Below, piece by piece: positions 53,264 through 62,058 of a stretch of DNA of 64,000 bases. This DNA is from Saccharothrix sp. ALI-22-I. GTDB taxonomy: Bacteria; Actinomycetota; Actinomycetes; Mycobacteriales; Pseudonocardiaceae. Made by a program: the position numbers and the translations under genes. Every line of letters begins with the position of its first letter. Within the stretch, counting starts at the first letter, position 1. Under the pieces are notes generated by a model. That model saw only the letters and a program-made list of their open reading frames with translations, made no database searches and was not told the origin of the DNA. The stretch lies in NCBI RefSeq assembly GCF_001984175.1, contig NZ_MTQP01000069.1, positions 496,001 to 560,000 of the forward strand, given 5' to 3'.

Positions 53264-53680
53264 TCACCCGGACTCTTCGGAGTACCGAAGTCCTGTGTGT
53301 CGCAGCCACAGCAGGCCGAGCACGGGCAGCACGAGCGGGATGAACCCGTAGCCGCCGCCGAAGTCGGACCACACCGTGGCGTCCGGGAACGCGTCGGCGA
53401 ACACCAGGCTCGCCGCGCCGACCAGGACCACCCCGGCCAACTCGACCCCGCACGCGAGGTACGCGATCCGCCGCGACACCACACCACCCAGCGCCACCGT
53501 GGCCACGACGTACACGACCGCGGCGAACGCGGACAGCAGGTACGCCAGCGGGGCCTGCTCGAACCGGGTGGCGATCTGCACCGCCGACCGGGCCGTCGCG
53601 GCGAGGGCGAAGATCCCGTACACCGCGATCAGCAACCGGCCGGGCCCCGACCGGGTCGAGGCCTTCAGCCCGTCATCCAC
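53264..53680 (-). CDS. small integral membrane protein
   Basis: 138 residues from a GTG at 53680 that lies inside the end of the upstream gene (17-base overlap). Four helices: LLIAVYGIFALAATARSA (about 15), LAYLLSAFAAVVYVVATVAL (about 42), IAYLACGVELAGVVLVGAAS (about 68) and GFIPLVLPVLGLLWL (about 112). RFEQAPLAYLLS is a conserved feature of this actinobacterial family. Function unknown; with its neighbour it forms a two-gene unit. Confidence 0.75.
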   Translation of the reverse strand: MDDGLKASTRSGPGRLLIAVYGIFALAATARSAVQIATRFEQAPLAYLLSAFAAVVYVVATVALGGVVSRRIAYLACGVELAGVVLVGAASLVFADAFPDATVWSDFGGGYGFIPLVLPVLGLLWLRHTGLRYSEESG

Positions 53681-54057
53681 GGGGCACCCCAGATCTGGTT
53701 CAGCCGCAGGATCATCACCGGCACGCTCAGGCACGCCACGGCCAACACCCCGGCGCCCCACCGCGACCGGTCACCGAGCGCCCAGAACGCGCCGACCGGC
53801 AACACCACGGTCGTCGCGATCAGGTACCCGATGAACGTGGGCACGTCCACCTCACCCCGCACGACCCCCAGGACGTTGATCACGCCCGCCACCGCCTGTG
53901 CCAGCAGCCCCACTTCGAGGAGCACGATCACGCCGGCGAGGCCGAGGGTGGACTTGGTGGCCAGCGTGATGGGCCGGTTCGCGATGGCCAGCACCAGCGA
54001 CCACAGGGCCGCGATGAGCGCCACGACCGTCAACGAGGTCGCGAGGACTTGGATCAT
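53665..54057 (-). CDS. small integral membrane protein
   Basis: 130 residues with four helices: VLATSLTVVALIAALWSLVL (about 4), TLGLAGVIVLLEVGLLAQAV (about 37), TFIGYLIATTVVLPVGAFWA (about 74) and GAGVLAVACLSVPVMILRLN (about 101). The ending LNQIWGAPW is typical of a conserved actinobacterial family of unknown function that pairs with the protein encoded just downstream. Translation of the two is coupled by the overlap. Confidence 0.75.
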   Translation of the reverse strand: MIQVLATSLTVVALIAALWSLVLAIANRPITLATKSTLGLAGVIVLLEVGLLAQAVAGVINVLGVVRGEVDVPTFIGYLIATTVVLPVGAFWALGDRSRWGAGVLAVACLSVPVMILRLNQIWGAPWMTG

Positions 54058-54108
54058 CAGGCCTTCTCGGTAGGGCGGCGGACGACTACCGCCGCAACCT
54101 ACCCGGCG

Positions 54109-54213
54109 TCACGACAGCGTCAGCGGCGACTCGCGCAGCGCGCCCAACTCGTCGTCGGCGAGCACGGCGACGATCGCGGGGACGTCCTCGGCGGTGGCAC
54201 GGCGGATGATCAC
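54109..54213 (-). pseudogene. N-terminal fragment of a GNAT acetyltransferase
   Basis: A GTG at 54213 with GGAGGAG about 8 bases upstream opens IIRRATAEDVPAIVAVLADD then ELGALRESP and stops after 34 residues. This is the first beta-alpha unit of a GNAT N-acetyltransferase; the acetyl-CoA-binding part is missing. Translation signals are intact, so the gene was cut by a deletion. Confidence 0.65.
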
Positions 54214-54264
54214 TGGTGCGCTCCTCCCTGGTAGGCGTGCCCTCACTGACCGGGCTCCTCCACC

Positions 54265-55374
54265 CTAAGGTCGAGCGGATCGGACGCCCCGCCGCCAGAC
54301 CTCGACCACCGACCCGACCGCCGTGATGTCGGTGGTCGGGTCGCCGTCCACCAGCGCCAGATCCGCGCGCAGACCCGGCTCGACGCGCCCTCGATCGGTG
54401 AGCCCGAAATGGACAGCGGGCACGCTGGTGGCCGAAGCCAGAGCCTCCGACGGGGTCAAGCCGGCCAGGGTGAGCAGTTCCAGTTCCCGGTGCATGCTCA
54501 CGCCGTGCAGCGGTGCGAAAGGGTTGGCGTCCGTACCCGCCACGATCGGCACCCCGGCCTCGTGCAGCACCCGGGCCGCGCGCATCGCGTGCTCGAAACT
54601 GCCGTGCGCCGCGTGGTCGACCGCATCGCCCTGCCCGGTGATCGACTCGAAGTACACCAGCGTGCTCACCACGAAAACCCCGCGCTCGACCACCCGGCCG
54701 ACCAGGTCGTCACCGGCGTCGCACCACACGTGCGCCAGACCGTCGACCCCCGCGTCCACCGCGATCCCGACCTCCTTCCCGGTGATGGCGTGGGCGATGA
54801 CTTTCAGGCCGTGGTCGTGTGCCGTGTCCACCAGAGCCACGACGATCTCGGGTTCGAGGGCCGGGAGTCGGAGGCCGTGCACGGCACCGTCATCGATCAC
54901 GACCTTCAGGTAGTCGATGCCCTCCGCCACCCGTGCCGCCACGAACGCCCGCGCCTGGTCCACGTCCGCCACGGTGTCGAAGGGTTGTGCGGCGTCGCCG
55001 AACTCGTCGCCGATCGCCGCCAGCAGTTGGGTCGGGTGCCCGCCGGGCGCGGTGGCGAGGAGACCGGCGCTGCGGAGGTCGGCGACATCGTCGCGGGACG
55101 TGGCCAGCTCCCGTTGCCCGCGCAGGTTGCCCGGCAGGCAGAACATGTCCAGCTCGGTCGTCACACCCGCCGTCAGCGCTGCCGCCAGGCTGCCGTTGAA
55201 CGTGTGCGTGTGCCCGTCGATGAGGCCGGGCAGCAGGGTCCTGCCCCTGCCATCGACCTCGACGTCCACCGGACCACCGGGCGCGGCGATCAGCGGGCCG
55301 TCGATCAGCACGTCGGCACGGGGCACGACACACCGGCCGTCGAACACTCGCACATCACGGATCAGGGTTCGCAT
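54265..55374 (-). CDS. amidohydrolase-family metal-dependent hydrolase
   Basis: 369 residues. The metal motif HxH is in LLPGLIDGHTHTFNGSLAAA (about 52), with the probable bridging Lys in GIDYLKVVIDDG (about 155), His in KVIAHAITGKEVG (about 195) and HVWCDAGDD, and the final Asp in PIVAGTDANPFAPLHG (about 285). It resembles imidazolonepropionase and prolidase-like members; the substrate is unknown. It diverges from an ECF41 sigma gene. ECF41 factors are known to control neighbouring metabolic enzymes, so it may be a target. Confidence 0.9.
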   Translation of the reverse strand: MRTLIRDVRVFDGRCVVPRADVLIDGPLIAAPGGPVDVEVDGRGRTLLPGLIDGHTHTFNGSLAAALTAGVTTELDMFCLPGNLRGQRELATSRDDVADLRSAGLLATAPGGHPTQLLAAIGDEFGDAAQPFDTVADVDQARAFVAARVAEGIDYLKVVIDDGAVHGLRLPALEPEIVVALVDTAHDHGLKVIAHAITGKEVGIAVDAGVDGLAHVWCDAGDDLVGRVVERGVFVVSTLVYFESITGQGDAVDHAAHGSFEHAMRAARVLHEAGVPIVAGTDANPFAPLHGVSMHRELELLTLAGLTPSEALASATSVPAVHFGLTDRGRVEPGLRADLALVDGDPTTDITAVGSVVEVWRRGVRSARP

Positions 55375-55426
55375 GGTGTCTCCTCAGGGGACTGGGAACG
55401 TCGCCATCTGAGAGGACACGGACACC

Positions 55427-55488
55427 GGTGACTGTGACGTGCTGAGGTCCACATCACACCGTGTCACAGTCACCCTGTCGATATCGCT
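55427..55488. promoter_or_regulatory. divergent control region: 12-bp inverted repeat and ECF41-type promoter
   Basis: GGTGACTGTGAC (55427-55438) and GTCACAGTCACC (55463-55474) are exact inverted copies 24 bases apart. TGTCACA at 55462-55468, a 16-base spacer and CGCT at 55485-55488 match the ECF41 promoter consensus (TGTCACA, 16 bases, CGTC) in front of the sigma gene. The left arm offers the same -35-like GTCACA toward the amidohydrolase. Confidence 0.65.
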
Positions 55489-55520
55489 CATAGGGAGGAC
55501 GCAAGGAAGAGGGAGGCGCC

Positions 55521-56360
55521 ATGGGCGGCACGGACGCGTTCGTCGAGCACCGGGAACTGCTGTTCTCCATCGTCTACGGGATGCTCGGCACGGTCGCCGA
55601 CACCGAGGACGTGCTCCAGGAGACTTGGCTGTCGTGGGCGCCCAGGGACAACGTCGAGAACCCGCGCGCCTACCTGGTCCGGATCGCGGTCAACCACGCG
55701 TTGCGCCGCCGCGAGAAGACGAGCCGCGAGACCTACCCCGGCCAGTGGCTGCCCGAACCGCTCGTCGGCGACACGGCGGACGAGGTGGTGCGCGGCGAGG
55801 AGTTCTCGATGGCCGTGCTGGTGGTGCTGGAAACCCTGACCTCCGCCGAACGGGCGGTATTCGTGTTGCACGAGGTGTTCGGGTACGCGCACCCGGAGAT
55901 CGCGGTCATCCTCGGTCGCAGTCCGGCGGCGGTCCGGCAGCTCGCGCACCGGGCCCGCGAGCACGTCGAGGCCAGGCGGCCCCGGTTCACCGTGGACCCG
56001 CGCACCCGCCAGGAGGTGACCGAGCGGTTCATGGCCGCCGCACTGGGCGGTGACCTCGAAAACCTGCTCGAAATCCTCGCGCCCGACGTGACGCTGTGGA
56101 CGGACGGCGGCGGCAAGGGACCGGCGACGAGCCTGGAACCGGTGCACGGCAAGGACCGGGTGGCACGGTTGCTGGTCACCGTCGCGAAGAACGTCCCCAG
56201 CACGACGGACCTGCGGTTCCGCCGCGTGCACGGCGACCCGGCGGTGCTGCTGTTCGCCGACGACGCGCCGTTCGCCGTGCTGGTGCTGGAGGTCCACGGC
56301 GACCGGGTCGGCCGCCTCTACTCGATCACCAACCCGGACAAGCTCGGCCACCTGGGCTGA
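55521..56360 (+). CDS. ECF41-family sigma factor (SigJ-like)
   Basis: 279 residues. Region 2 (about 5-70): ELLFSIVYGMLGTVADTEDV then LQETWLSW; region 4 (about 108-160): SAERAVFVLHEVFGYAHPEI and GRSPAAVRQLAHRAREHVEA. The SnoaL-like extension keeps both regulatory motifs of the family: DGGGK (in LWTDGGGKG, about 194) and NPDKL at the C-terminus (ITNPDKLGHLG). ECF41 factors are controlled by this extension rather than an anti-sigma factor. A promoter of its own type lies 33 bases before the ATG. Confidence 0.95.
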   Translation: MGGTDAFVEHRELLFSIVYGMLGTVADTEDVLQETWLSWAPRDNVENPRAYLVRIAVNHALRRREKTSRETYPGQWLPEPLVGDTADEVVRGEEFSMAVLVVLETLTSAERAVFVLHEVFGYAHPEIAVILGRSPAAVRQLAHRAREHVEARRPRFTVDPRTRQEVTERFMAAALGGDLENLLEILAPDVTLWTDGGGKGPATSLEPVHGKDRVARLLVTVAKNVPSTTDLRFRRVHGDPAVLLFADDAPFAVLVLEVHGDRVGRLYSITNPDKLGHLG

Positions 56361-56402
56361 CGCGTCAAAGACCCCGAGGACCCCGGGCTCAAGGACCGAG
56401 GC

Positions 56403-58913
56403 TCAAGGACCAGGCCGGTCACCCGACAGGGCCAGATCGCCGATCACCACGGTCGTGCGCGGCGTCGCTACGGCGTCCGCCACGCGGGCCACCACCTCGT
56501 CGAACACGGGGTCGTCGTAGTAGTCGCTGTGCCCGCGCAACGGTGAGGCGACCATGTCCGGGTCCGGGTCGAGGAATTCCGGGTCGCGCAGGCGCACGTC
56601 GTTGCCGCAGCGGACACCCCACAGCTTCGTGCCCGCGTACAGCGGCTCGTCCGCCGTCTCCGGCCAGGCCTGCACCGGCCCGCCCAACGGGTCGGTCGAC
56701 CGGTGCACGTTCCACCACCTGTCGCCGAGTTCGTCGTGCAGGCGGGTCAGCTCGGCGTGGCCGAGGTAGTGCGGGAACAGCCGCGAGTACGCCCACTGCA
56801 ACTGCGAGCCGTAGGTGACCAGGCCGACCCGTTGCAGCGCGGCGACGGCGTCCGCCTGCCTGATGTACCGCTCGCCGTCGGCCGGGTCGGGCCGCTCGCT
56901 CTCCCGGCGCAGCAACGACAACGCGGCGAAGCACACGACACTGCCCTGGCTGTGCCCGGACAGCACCACCGCGCCCACGTCGTGGTGCCCGGCCAGCCGG
57001 ACCGCGCGGGAGGTCAGCTCGATGGTGGCCCGACCGCCGTAGGGCGGCGGGCAGATCGGGTGCGCCAGCCGGGGCCAGAACGCCACCAGGTCCCACACGA
57101 TGCCGACCGCCGTGCGCATCTTGGGGCTCTGCCACGTCCGCACACCCAACAACAACAGGACCACCACAAGACCGGACACCACCAGGCTGCCCAACGCACC
57201 GAGGTCCTGCGCCGGGCGGGTGGACAGCCAGTCGACCAGTCCGGGCGGCGGCGCGGCACGCCAGTCCGGATGCACCAGCCGGGCCAGCGCGACCCCGCCA
57301 CCCGCCGCCACCAGCACACCGCCGAGCAACGCCATCGCGCCGAGCAGCCAGTGGTAGCGGTACTTGGCCGAGGCCAGCCGCTGGTTGAACGCCACCTTGC
57401 CGATGCCCGGCCGGTCCACGCGGCCCGGGTAGTCGGCCACCACAGCCTCACGGACCGCCGCGCCGACCGGATGCCGCGCACACGACGCCAACCCGATCGC
57501 GTACAACACACCGGCCACCGCCGCCGCGACCCAGAACGCCCAGCCCGGCATGGCCGTCCACCGCAGCGCCACCGCCACACCCGCGACCAGAGACCCGGCG
57601 GCGAACACGACCGCGCTCGACACCTGCCGCACCATGGCCGCCACGACCGGCGCCACCAGCAGCGGGAACGCGATCGCCAGCACACCCCACAGCCCGGCCC
57701 CGACCAGGTAACTCGTGCTCAGCACCAGCCCCGGCCCGCCGGCCTCGGGCACCGGATCGCCGACCCACTCCACCGCCCGGTACGCCAGCCCGCCGCTGAA
57801 CCCGACCGCCAACGTGGTGGCGAGCGCCGCGATGACCACGGCCGCGTAGCCGTGCCACATCGGCCGGAACCGCTTGTCCGCCACCATCAACTCGACACCG
57901 CGCTTGGAGTACCGCAGCTGCACGCACGCACCGAACAGCACCACGAGCAGCACCATCGCCAACGCGGCCTCGATGTTGGTCACCGCCTCGAACCCGGCCA
58001 GCGGCTTCACCCCGCCGCCCGCGTCCGTCGGCACCCGCCACAGGAACGCGGTCGCCAGCGCGGCCGCCACCAGCAGGTACGCCACCGACACCCACTTCAA
58101 CGCCCGCGAGTTCACCCGCCGCCGGTCCGGCGACATCACCACGCACCCGACGGCCCACAACAGCACCAGCCCGCCCAGCCCGATCACGAACCACGACAGC
58201 ACGTCCGACGGCCGGTCCGGCTGCTCGGTCCGCAACGCGCCCGCGTACAGCACGCCCACCACCACACACGCCGCCGCCACGTGCGCGTCACGCAGCACGG
58301 GCGTGCGCGGCGACGTGTGCCAGAACGCGTAGTCGCCCAGGCTCCCGGAGCGGGTCTCCCACGCGTGGTGGGTGCCCTTGGGCTCGTACAGGAACGTCTG
58401 CCGACCGAACCACCACAGCACGGTGATCACCAGCCCCGGCGGCACCATGCCGACCAGCAGCATCGCCCCGAACGGCCAGTCGTCGAAGAACCCCAGGTTG
58501 GCCGCCCGGCACGCCACCGTGCCCGCGCACTGCCGCACCAGCAACTCCAGCGACACGTACGCGGTGGCCGTGACCAGCATGCACGTCAGCACCAGCCCGA
58601 GCAGCCGCAACACCGCCTCGGCGAACCGGCCCGCGCCCAGCAGCGTGTACCGGGCCAGGTTGAGGATCGCGAACGGGATCAGCACCAGCCACAGCGCCCG
58701 GCTCGCACCGCCCGACGTGAACCGCCCCCAGTGGAACGCCTCGACGGTCCGGGTGCGCCCGCTGGACAACGCCCGCGCCGGTTTGCCCGCCCGCAGGAAC
58801 CGGGCCACGTCGTCACCGGCCACGGGGGTCGGGAACGGGTCGCCGAGCATCGCTTCCGGCGGTGTGCCGGACACCCCGTGCACCCGCAGTTCGACGACGT
58901 CCTCGGGACGCAT
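56403..58913 (-). CDS. large integral membrane protein with a lipase-like alpha/beta-hydrolase segment
   Basis: 836 residues. The N-terminus VVELRVHGVSGTPPEAMLGD is typical of a hydrolase entry strand with HGxxG. About ten to twelve membrane helices follow (about 75-600; for example WLVLIPFAILNLARYTLLG, LVLLWAVGCVVM). The C-terminal domain has the nucleophile elbow AVVLSGHSQGSVVCFAALSL (about 655) and VGLVTYGSQLQWAYSRLFP. The hydrolase is therefore split by a membrane domain. It may act on membrane lipids; the true substrate is unknown. Conserved in actinomycetes. Confidence 0.8.
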   Translation of the reverse strand: MRPEDVVELRVHGVSGTPPEAMLGDPFPTPVAGDDVARFLRAGKPARALSSGRTRTVEAFHWGRFTSGGASRALWLVLIPFAILNLARYTLLGAGRFAEAVLRLLGLVLTCMLVTATAYVSLELLVRQCAGTVACRAANLGFFDDWPFGAMLLVGMVPPGLVITVLWWFGRQTFLYEPKGTHHAWETRSGSLGDYAFWHTSPRTPVLRDAHVAAACVVVGVLYAGALRTEQPDRPSDVLSWFVIGLGGLVLLWAVGCVVMSPDRRRVNSRALKWVSVAYLLVAAALATAFLWRVPTDAGGGVKPLAGFEAVTNIEAALAMVLLVVLFGACVQLRYSKRGVELMVADKRFRPMWHGYAAVVIAALATTLAVGFSGGLAYRAVEWVGDPVPEAGGPGLVLSTSYLVGAGLWGVLAIAFPLLVAPVVAAMVRQVSSAVVFAAGSLVAGVAVALRWTAMPGWAFWVAAAVAGVLYAIGLASCARHPVGAAVREAVVADYPGRVDRPGIGKVAFNQRLASAKYRYHWLLGAMALLGGVLVAAGGGVALARLVHPDWRAAPPPGLVDWLSTRPAQDLGALGSLVVSGLVVVLLLLGVRTWQSPKMRTAVGIVWDLVAFWPRLAHPICPPPYGGRATIELTSRAVRLAGHHDVGAVVLSGHSQGSVVCFAALSLLRRESERPDPADGERYIRQADAVAALQRVGLVTYGSQLQWAYSRLFPHYLGHAELTRLHDELGDRWWNVHRSTDPLGGPVQAWPETADEPLYAGTKLWGVRCGNDVRLRDPEFLDPDPDMVASPLRGHSDYYDDPVFDEVVARVADAVATPRTTVVIGDLALSGDRPGP

Positions 58914-59090
58914 GCGATCACCTGCCGTAGGTAGGCCGTGGGGTGTTGCCTACCGGATCGCCCGGATCGGGTAAGCCGTTTCGGTCCCGGAGCCACCCGG
59001 TTGGGCGATTCCGGGCTGGTGGCAGCATCGAGGCTGACGCCCGGTCGCCGATCGCGACCGGACGCGCCCCGACCCGAAAGGCTGCCCACG

Positions 59091-60506
59091 GTGACCAAAC
59101 CCGCCCGCCGCGACCCGAGCAAGCTCGTCGACGCCTCCGGGTTCCGCGAGTTCGTCCAGCACGGCTGGGGCCCGGCCGACCGCACCGCGCGCCTCACGCC
59201 CGGCGCCGCCCAGGCCGCCGCTGCGCACCGCGACCGGCTCAGCGCCGCACTGCCCGGTGCACGCATCGCCGTGGCCGCCGGCTGGGCGCCGGTGCGGTCC
59301 AACGACACCGACTTCGGGTTCCGTCCCGACAGCGATTTCTCCTGGCTGACCGGCTGTTCCGCCGAGGGCGCGGTGCTGGTCATGCAGCCGGTGCAGGGTG
59401 GCCACGACGCCGAGCTGTTCCTGCGCCCGCCGGCCGGGCCGGACGAACCGGACTTCTTCGCCAACGCCCGTGACGGCGAGCTGTGGATCGGCCCCGTGCC
59501 GGGCCTGGCCGAGTGGACCGAGGCCCTGGGCGTGCGCTGCCGCCCGCTGCACGAGCTGCCGTCGGCGCTGCGCGGCAGGCTGCCCGCCGTGCACGCGACG
59601 ACCGGCGTCGACCCGCTGCTGGACGCGTTGGCGGGCGCCGACCACACCGCCGAGCTGCGCACCGTGCTGGCCGAGCTGCGCCGGATCAAGGACGACTGGG
59701 AGATCGGGCAGCTCCAGGCCGCCGTGGACGCCACGATCCTGGGCTTCGCCGACGTCGCCGCCGAGCTCCAGACCGCCGTGAAGGGCGGCGGCGAGCGATG
59801 GCTGCAGGGCACTTTCGACCGACGCGCCCGGACCGCCGGCAACGGCCCCGGCTACAGCTCGATCGTGGCCGCCGGACCGCACGCGCCGGTGCTGCACTGG
59901 ACGCGCAACGACGGCCCGGTACCCGAGGACGCCGTGCTGCTGCTGGACGCGGGCGTGGAACTGGACAGCCTCTACACCGCCGACATCACCCGCACGTTGC
60001 CCGTCTCCGGCGCCTACAGCCCCGCGCAGCGGCGAGTGCACGAGCTGATCGAGCGCGCGTCGGTGGCGGCGTTGGCTGTCGTACGGCCCGGCGCCGCGTA
60101 CCGGGACTTCCACCATGAGGCCATGCGCGTCCTCGCCGAAGGACTGCACGACTGGGGCCTGCTGCCGGTGTCGGTAGACGAGTCGCTGGACCCCGACGGC
60201 CAGCACCACCGCCGCTACATCACGTGCGGCGTCGGCCACTTCCTCGGCCTGGACGTGCACGACTGCGCCAACGCCCGCTCCACCGCGTACCACGACGGCA
60301 CGCTGGAGGTCGGCATGACACTGGCCGTCGAGCCCGGCCTGTACTTCCACCCGAACGACGAAACCGTGCCGCCCGAACTGCGCGGCATCGGCGTGCGCCT
60401 GGAGGAGAACGTCGTGGTGACGTCCGAGGGCAACCGGGTCCTGTCGTCGGCGCTCCCCGGTGACGTGGCCGGCCTGGAGGCCTGGGTGGCCGCCGCCGGC
60501 CGGTAG
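59091..60506 (+). CDS. aminopeptidase P family protein (Xaa-Pro aminopeptidase, M24)
   Basis: 471 residues from a GTG at 59091. The N-terminal domain (about 60-200) has SNDTDFGFRPDSDFSWLTGC, as in aminopeptidase P. The M24 catalytic domain (about 215-460) shows all five metal ligands: Asp in VLLLDAGVELDSLYTADITR (two), His in CGVGHFLGLDVHDC, Glu in TLAVEPGLYFHP and Glu in GVRLEENVVV. It removes N-terminal residues before proline in the cytosol. The gene is followed by a strong hairpin at 60541. The 177 bases upstream hold the divergent promoters. Confidence 0.95.
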   Translation: MTKPARRDPSKLVDASGFREFVQHGWGPADRTARLTPGAAQAAAAHRDRLSAALPGARIAVAAGWAPVRSNDTDFGFRPDSDFSWLTGCSAEGAVLVMQPVQGGHDAELFLRPPAGPDEPDFFANARDGELWIGPVPGLAEWTEALGVRCRPLHELPSALRGRLPAVHATTGVDPLLDALAGADHTAELRTVLAELRRIKDDWEIGQLQAAVDATILGFADVAAELQTAVKGGGERWLQGTFDRRARTAGNGPGYSSIVAAGPHAPVLHWTRNDGPVPEDAVLLLDAGVELDSLYTADITRTLPVSGAYSPAQRRVHELIERASVAALAVVRPGAAYRDFHHEAMRVLAEGLHDWGLLPVSVDESLDPDGQHHRRYITCGVGHFLGLDVHDCANARSTAYHDGTLEVGMTLAVEPGLYFHPNDETVPPELRGIGVRLEENVVVTSEGNRVLSSALPGDVAGLEAWVAAAGR

Positions 60507-60540
60507 AAAACTTTCCCGCCGACCGGTCACATCCTTCGCG

Positions 60541-60570
60541 CCCGGTCCGTCAGTGCTGTGACGGACCGGG
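60541..60570 (+). terminator. hairpin terminator after the Xaa-Pro aminopeptidase gene
   Basis: CCCGGTCCGTCA (60541-60552) and TGACGGACCGGG (60559-60570) form a perfect 12-bp stem with a 6-base loop, 34 bases beyond the stop. Confidence 0.85.
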
Positions 60571-60589
60571 AACGAAGGAGTCGGAAACG

Positions 60590-60642
60590 ATGACCGGATC
60601 AACGTGACCGTCAAGGAGCAGGCGGGCGTGAGCTGGGGCTGA
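60590..60642 (+). other. possible tiny deletion scar
   Basis: An ATG at 60590 with GGAG about 12 bases upstream opens only MTGST before a stop. A second frame then reads INVTVKEQAGVSWG to TGA at 60640-60642, which looks like a protein C-terminus. The layout resembles the other start-plus-end scars in the window, but the stretch is too short to be sure. Confidence 0.2.
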
Positions 60643-60675
60643 GCGGAAGGCCCGTCCTCGCTCGGGGACAGGCCG

Positions 60676-61941
60676 TCACCGCTTCCGCAGGCGCACGGAC
60701 GTGATCGCGTGGTGCTCGACCTTCAGCACCTCGATGGTCCAGCCGGACAGGGTGATCCGATCGCCCGGGTCGTCCGGGATGCGGCCGAGCACCACCAGGA
60801 CCAGGCCCGCGATGGTGGCGTAGTCGCCCTCGGGCGCGTCGGGCAGTTCGATGCCCAGATCGACCAGGTCGTGCATGGGGAACGTGCCGGGCAGCACCAG
60901 CGACCCGTCCGCGCCGTTGCGCACGGCCATCACGTCGCGGTCGGTCTCGTCCAGGATCTCGCCGACGATCTCCTCCAGCAGGTCTTCGAGCGTGATGATC
61001 CCGTCCACCGCGCCGTGCTCGTCCACGACCAGCGCCAACTGCTCGCGTTCGGCCTTGAACCGCCGCAGCGCGTCCGACACCCGCACGGAATCGGGGAACA
61101 CCACCGGCGGCCGGGCCACGTCGACCAGCCGGACGTCGTCGCGGAGCAGGTCGCGCAGGTGCACGACACCGACGACGTCGTCCAGGTGCCCGCCGCGTGC
61201 GACGGGCGCGCGGGAGTGGCCGGAGGCGGCCAGCGCGGTGCGGGCGGACGGCACGTCCAGCTCGGCGGCCAGCGTGACCACCGCGCGGCGCGGCACCAGG
61301 ACCTCCCGCAGCCGGCGTTCGTTGATCTCCAAAGCGCCGGTCATGATCATGCGCTGCTCGGCGTTGAGACCCCGTTGGGCCGACACCAGCTCGCGCAGCT
61401 CCTCGGCCGACATCTGCTCGGACTCCGCGTCCGGTTTGCCGCCGAACAGCCGGACCACCACGTTCGTGGACGCGCTCAACGCCCACACCGCCGGCCGTGA
61501 GACGGTCGACAGGGCGTGCAGCGGCCGTGCCACCAGCAGCGCCCACCGCAGCGCGTACTGCATCGCCAGCCGCTTGGGCGCCAGCTCGCCGAACACCAGG
61601 GTCAGGAACGTCAGCACGACCGTGACCAGCGCGATCGCCACCGCGTTCGCCGCGTCGCCGAGGAACGACAGCGCGGGCACCAACGGCTCGGCCAACGACA
61701 CCGCCGCCGTCGCCGAAGCCAGGAACCCGGCCAGCGTGATACCGATCTGGATGGTGGCCAGGAACCGGTTCGGATCACGGGCCAGCCGCACCAGCGTTCT
61801 CGCGGAGGCCCGGCCGTCGCGCTCCAGCGACCGCAACTGCCCCTCGCGCAAGCTGATCAACGCCATCTCGCTGCCCGCGAACACCGCGTTGAGCGACACC
61901 AGCACCGCGACCAGCGCAATGGTCCACCCGTACCCGTCCAC
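60676..61941 (-). CDS. hemolysin family protein (CNNM/CorC-type, DUF21-CBS-CorC_HlyC)
   Basis: 421 residues from a GTG at 61941. DUF21 membrane domain (about 1-190): LVAVLVSLNAVFAGSEMALI, IQIGITLAGFLASATAAVSL, TLVFGELAPKRLAMQYALRW. CBS pair (about 205-330): REVLVPRRAVVTLAAELDVP, DEHGAVDGIITLEDLLEEIV. CorC_HlyC domain (about 345-421): GTFPMHDLVDLGIELPDA, ITLSGWTIEVLKVEHHAITS. Members take part in magnesium or cobalt efflux. All parts are intact. Confidence 0.93.
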   Translation of the reverse strand: MDGYGWTIALVAVLVSLNAVFAGSEMALISLREGQLRSLERDGRASARTLVRLARDPNRFLATIQIGITLAGFLASATAAVSLAEPLVPALSFLGDAANAVAIALVTVVLTFLTLVFGELAPKRLAMQYALRWALLVARPLHALSTVSRPAVWALSASTNVVVRLFGGKPDAESEQMSAEELRELVSAQRGLNAEQRMIMTGALEINERRLREVLVPRRAVVTLAAELDVPSARTALAASGHSRAPVARGGHLDDVVGVVHLRDLLRDDVRLVDVARPPVVFPDSVRVSDALRRFKAEREQLALVVDEHGAVDGIITLEDLLEEIVGEILDETDRDVMAVRNGADGSLVLPGTFPMHDLVDLGIELPDAPEGDYATIAGLVLVVLGRIPDDPGDRITLSGWTIEVLKVEHHAITSVRLRKR

Positions 61942-62058
61942 ACCTACCCCATACCCCGACCCGGCAGACGCGCAACGCTACCGGTGCGTTGGTCATTTCG
62001 AGTGGTGCCGCTGCCCCCGAACACCCCCACTGGGCTACAACAGCCTTGGGGAGGTCTC

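Noticed and set aside
56361..56402. Short direct repeat GGCTCAAGGACC-like after the second ECF41 gene
   Set aside because: Two short copies in GC-rich DNA without palindrome; may be chance or the remains of a terminator.
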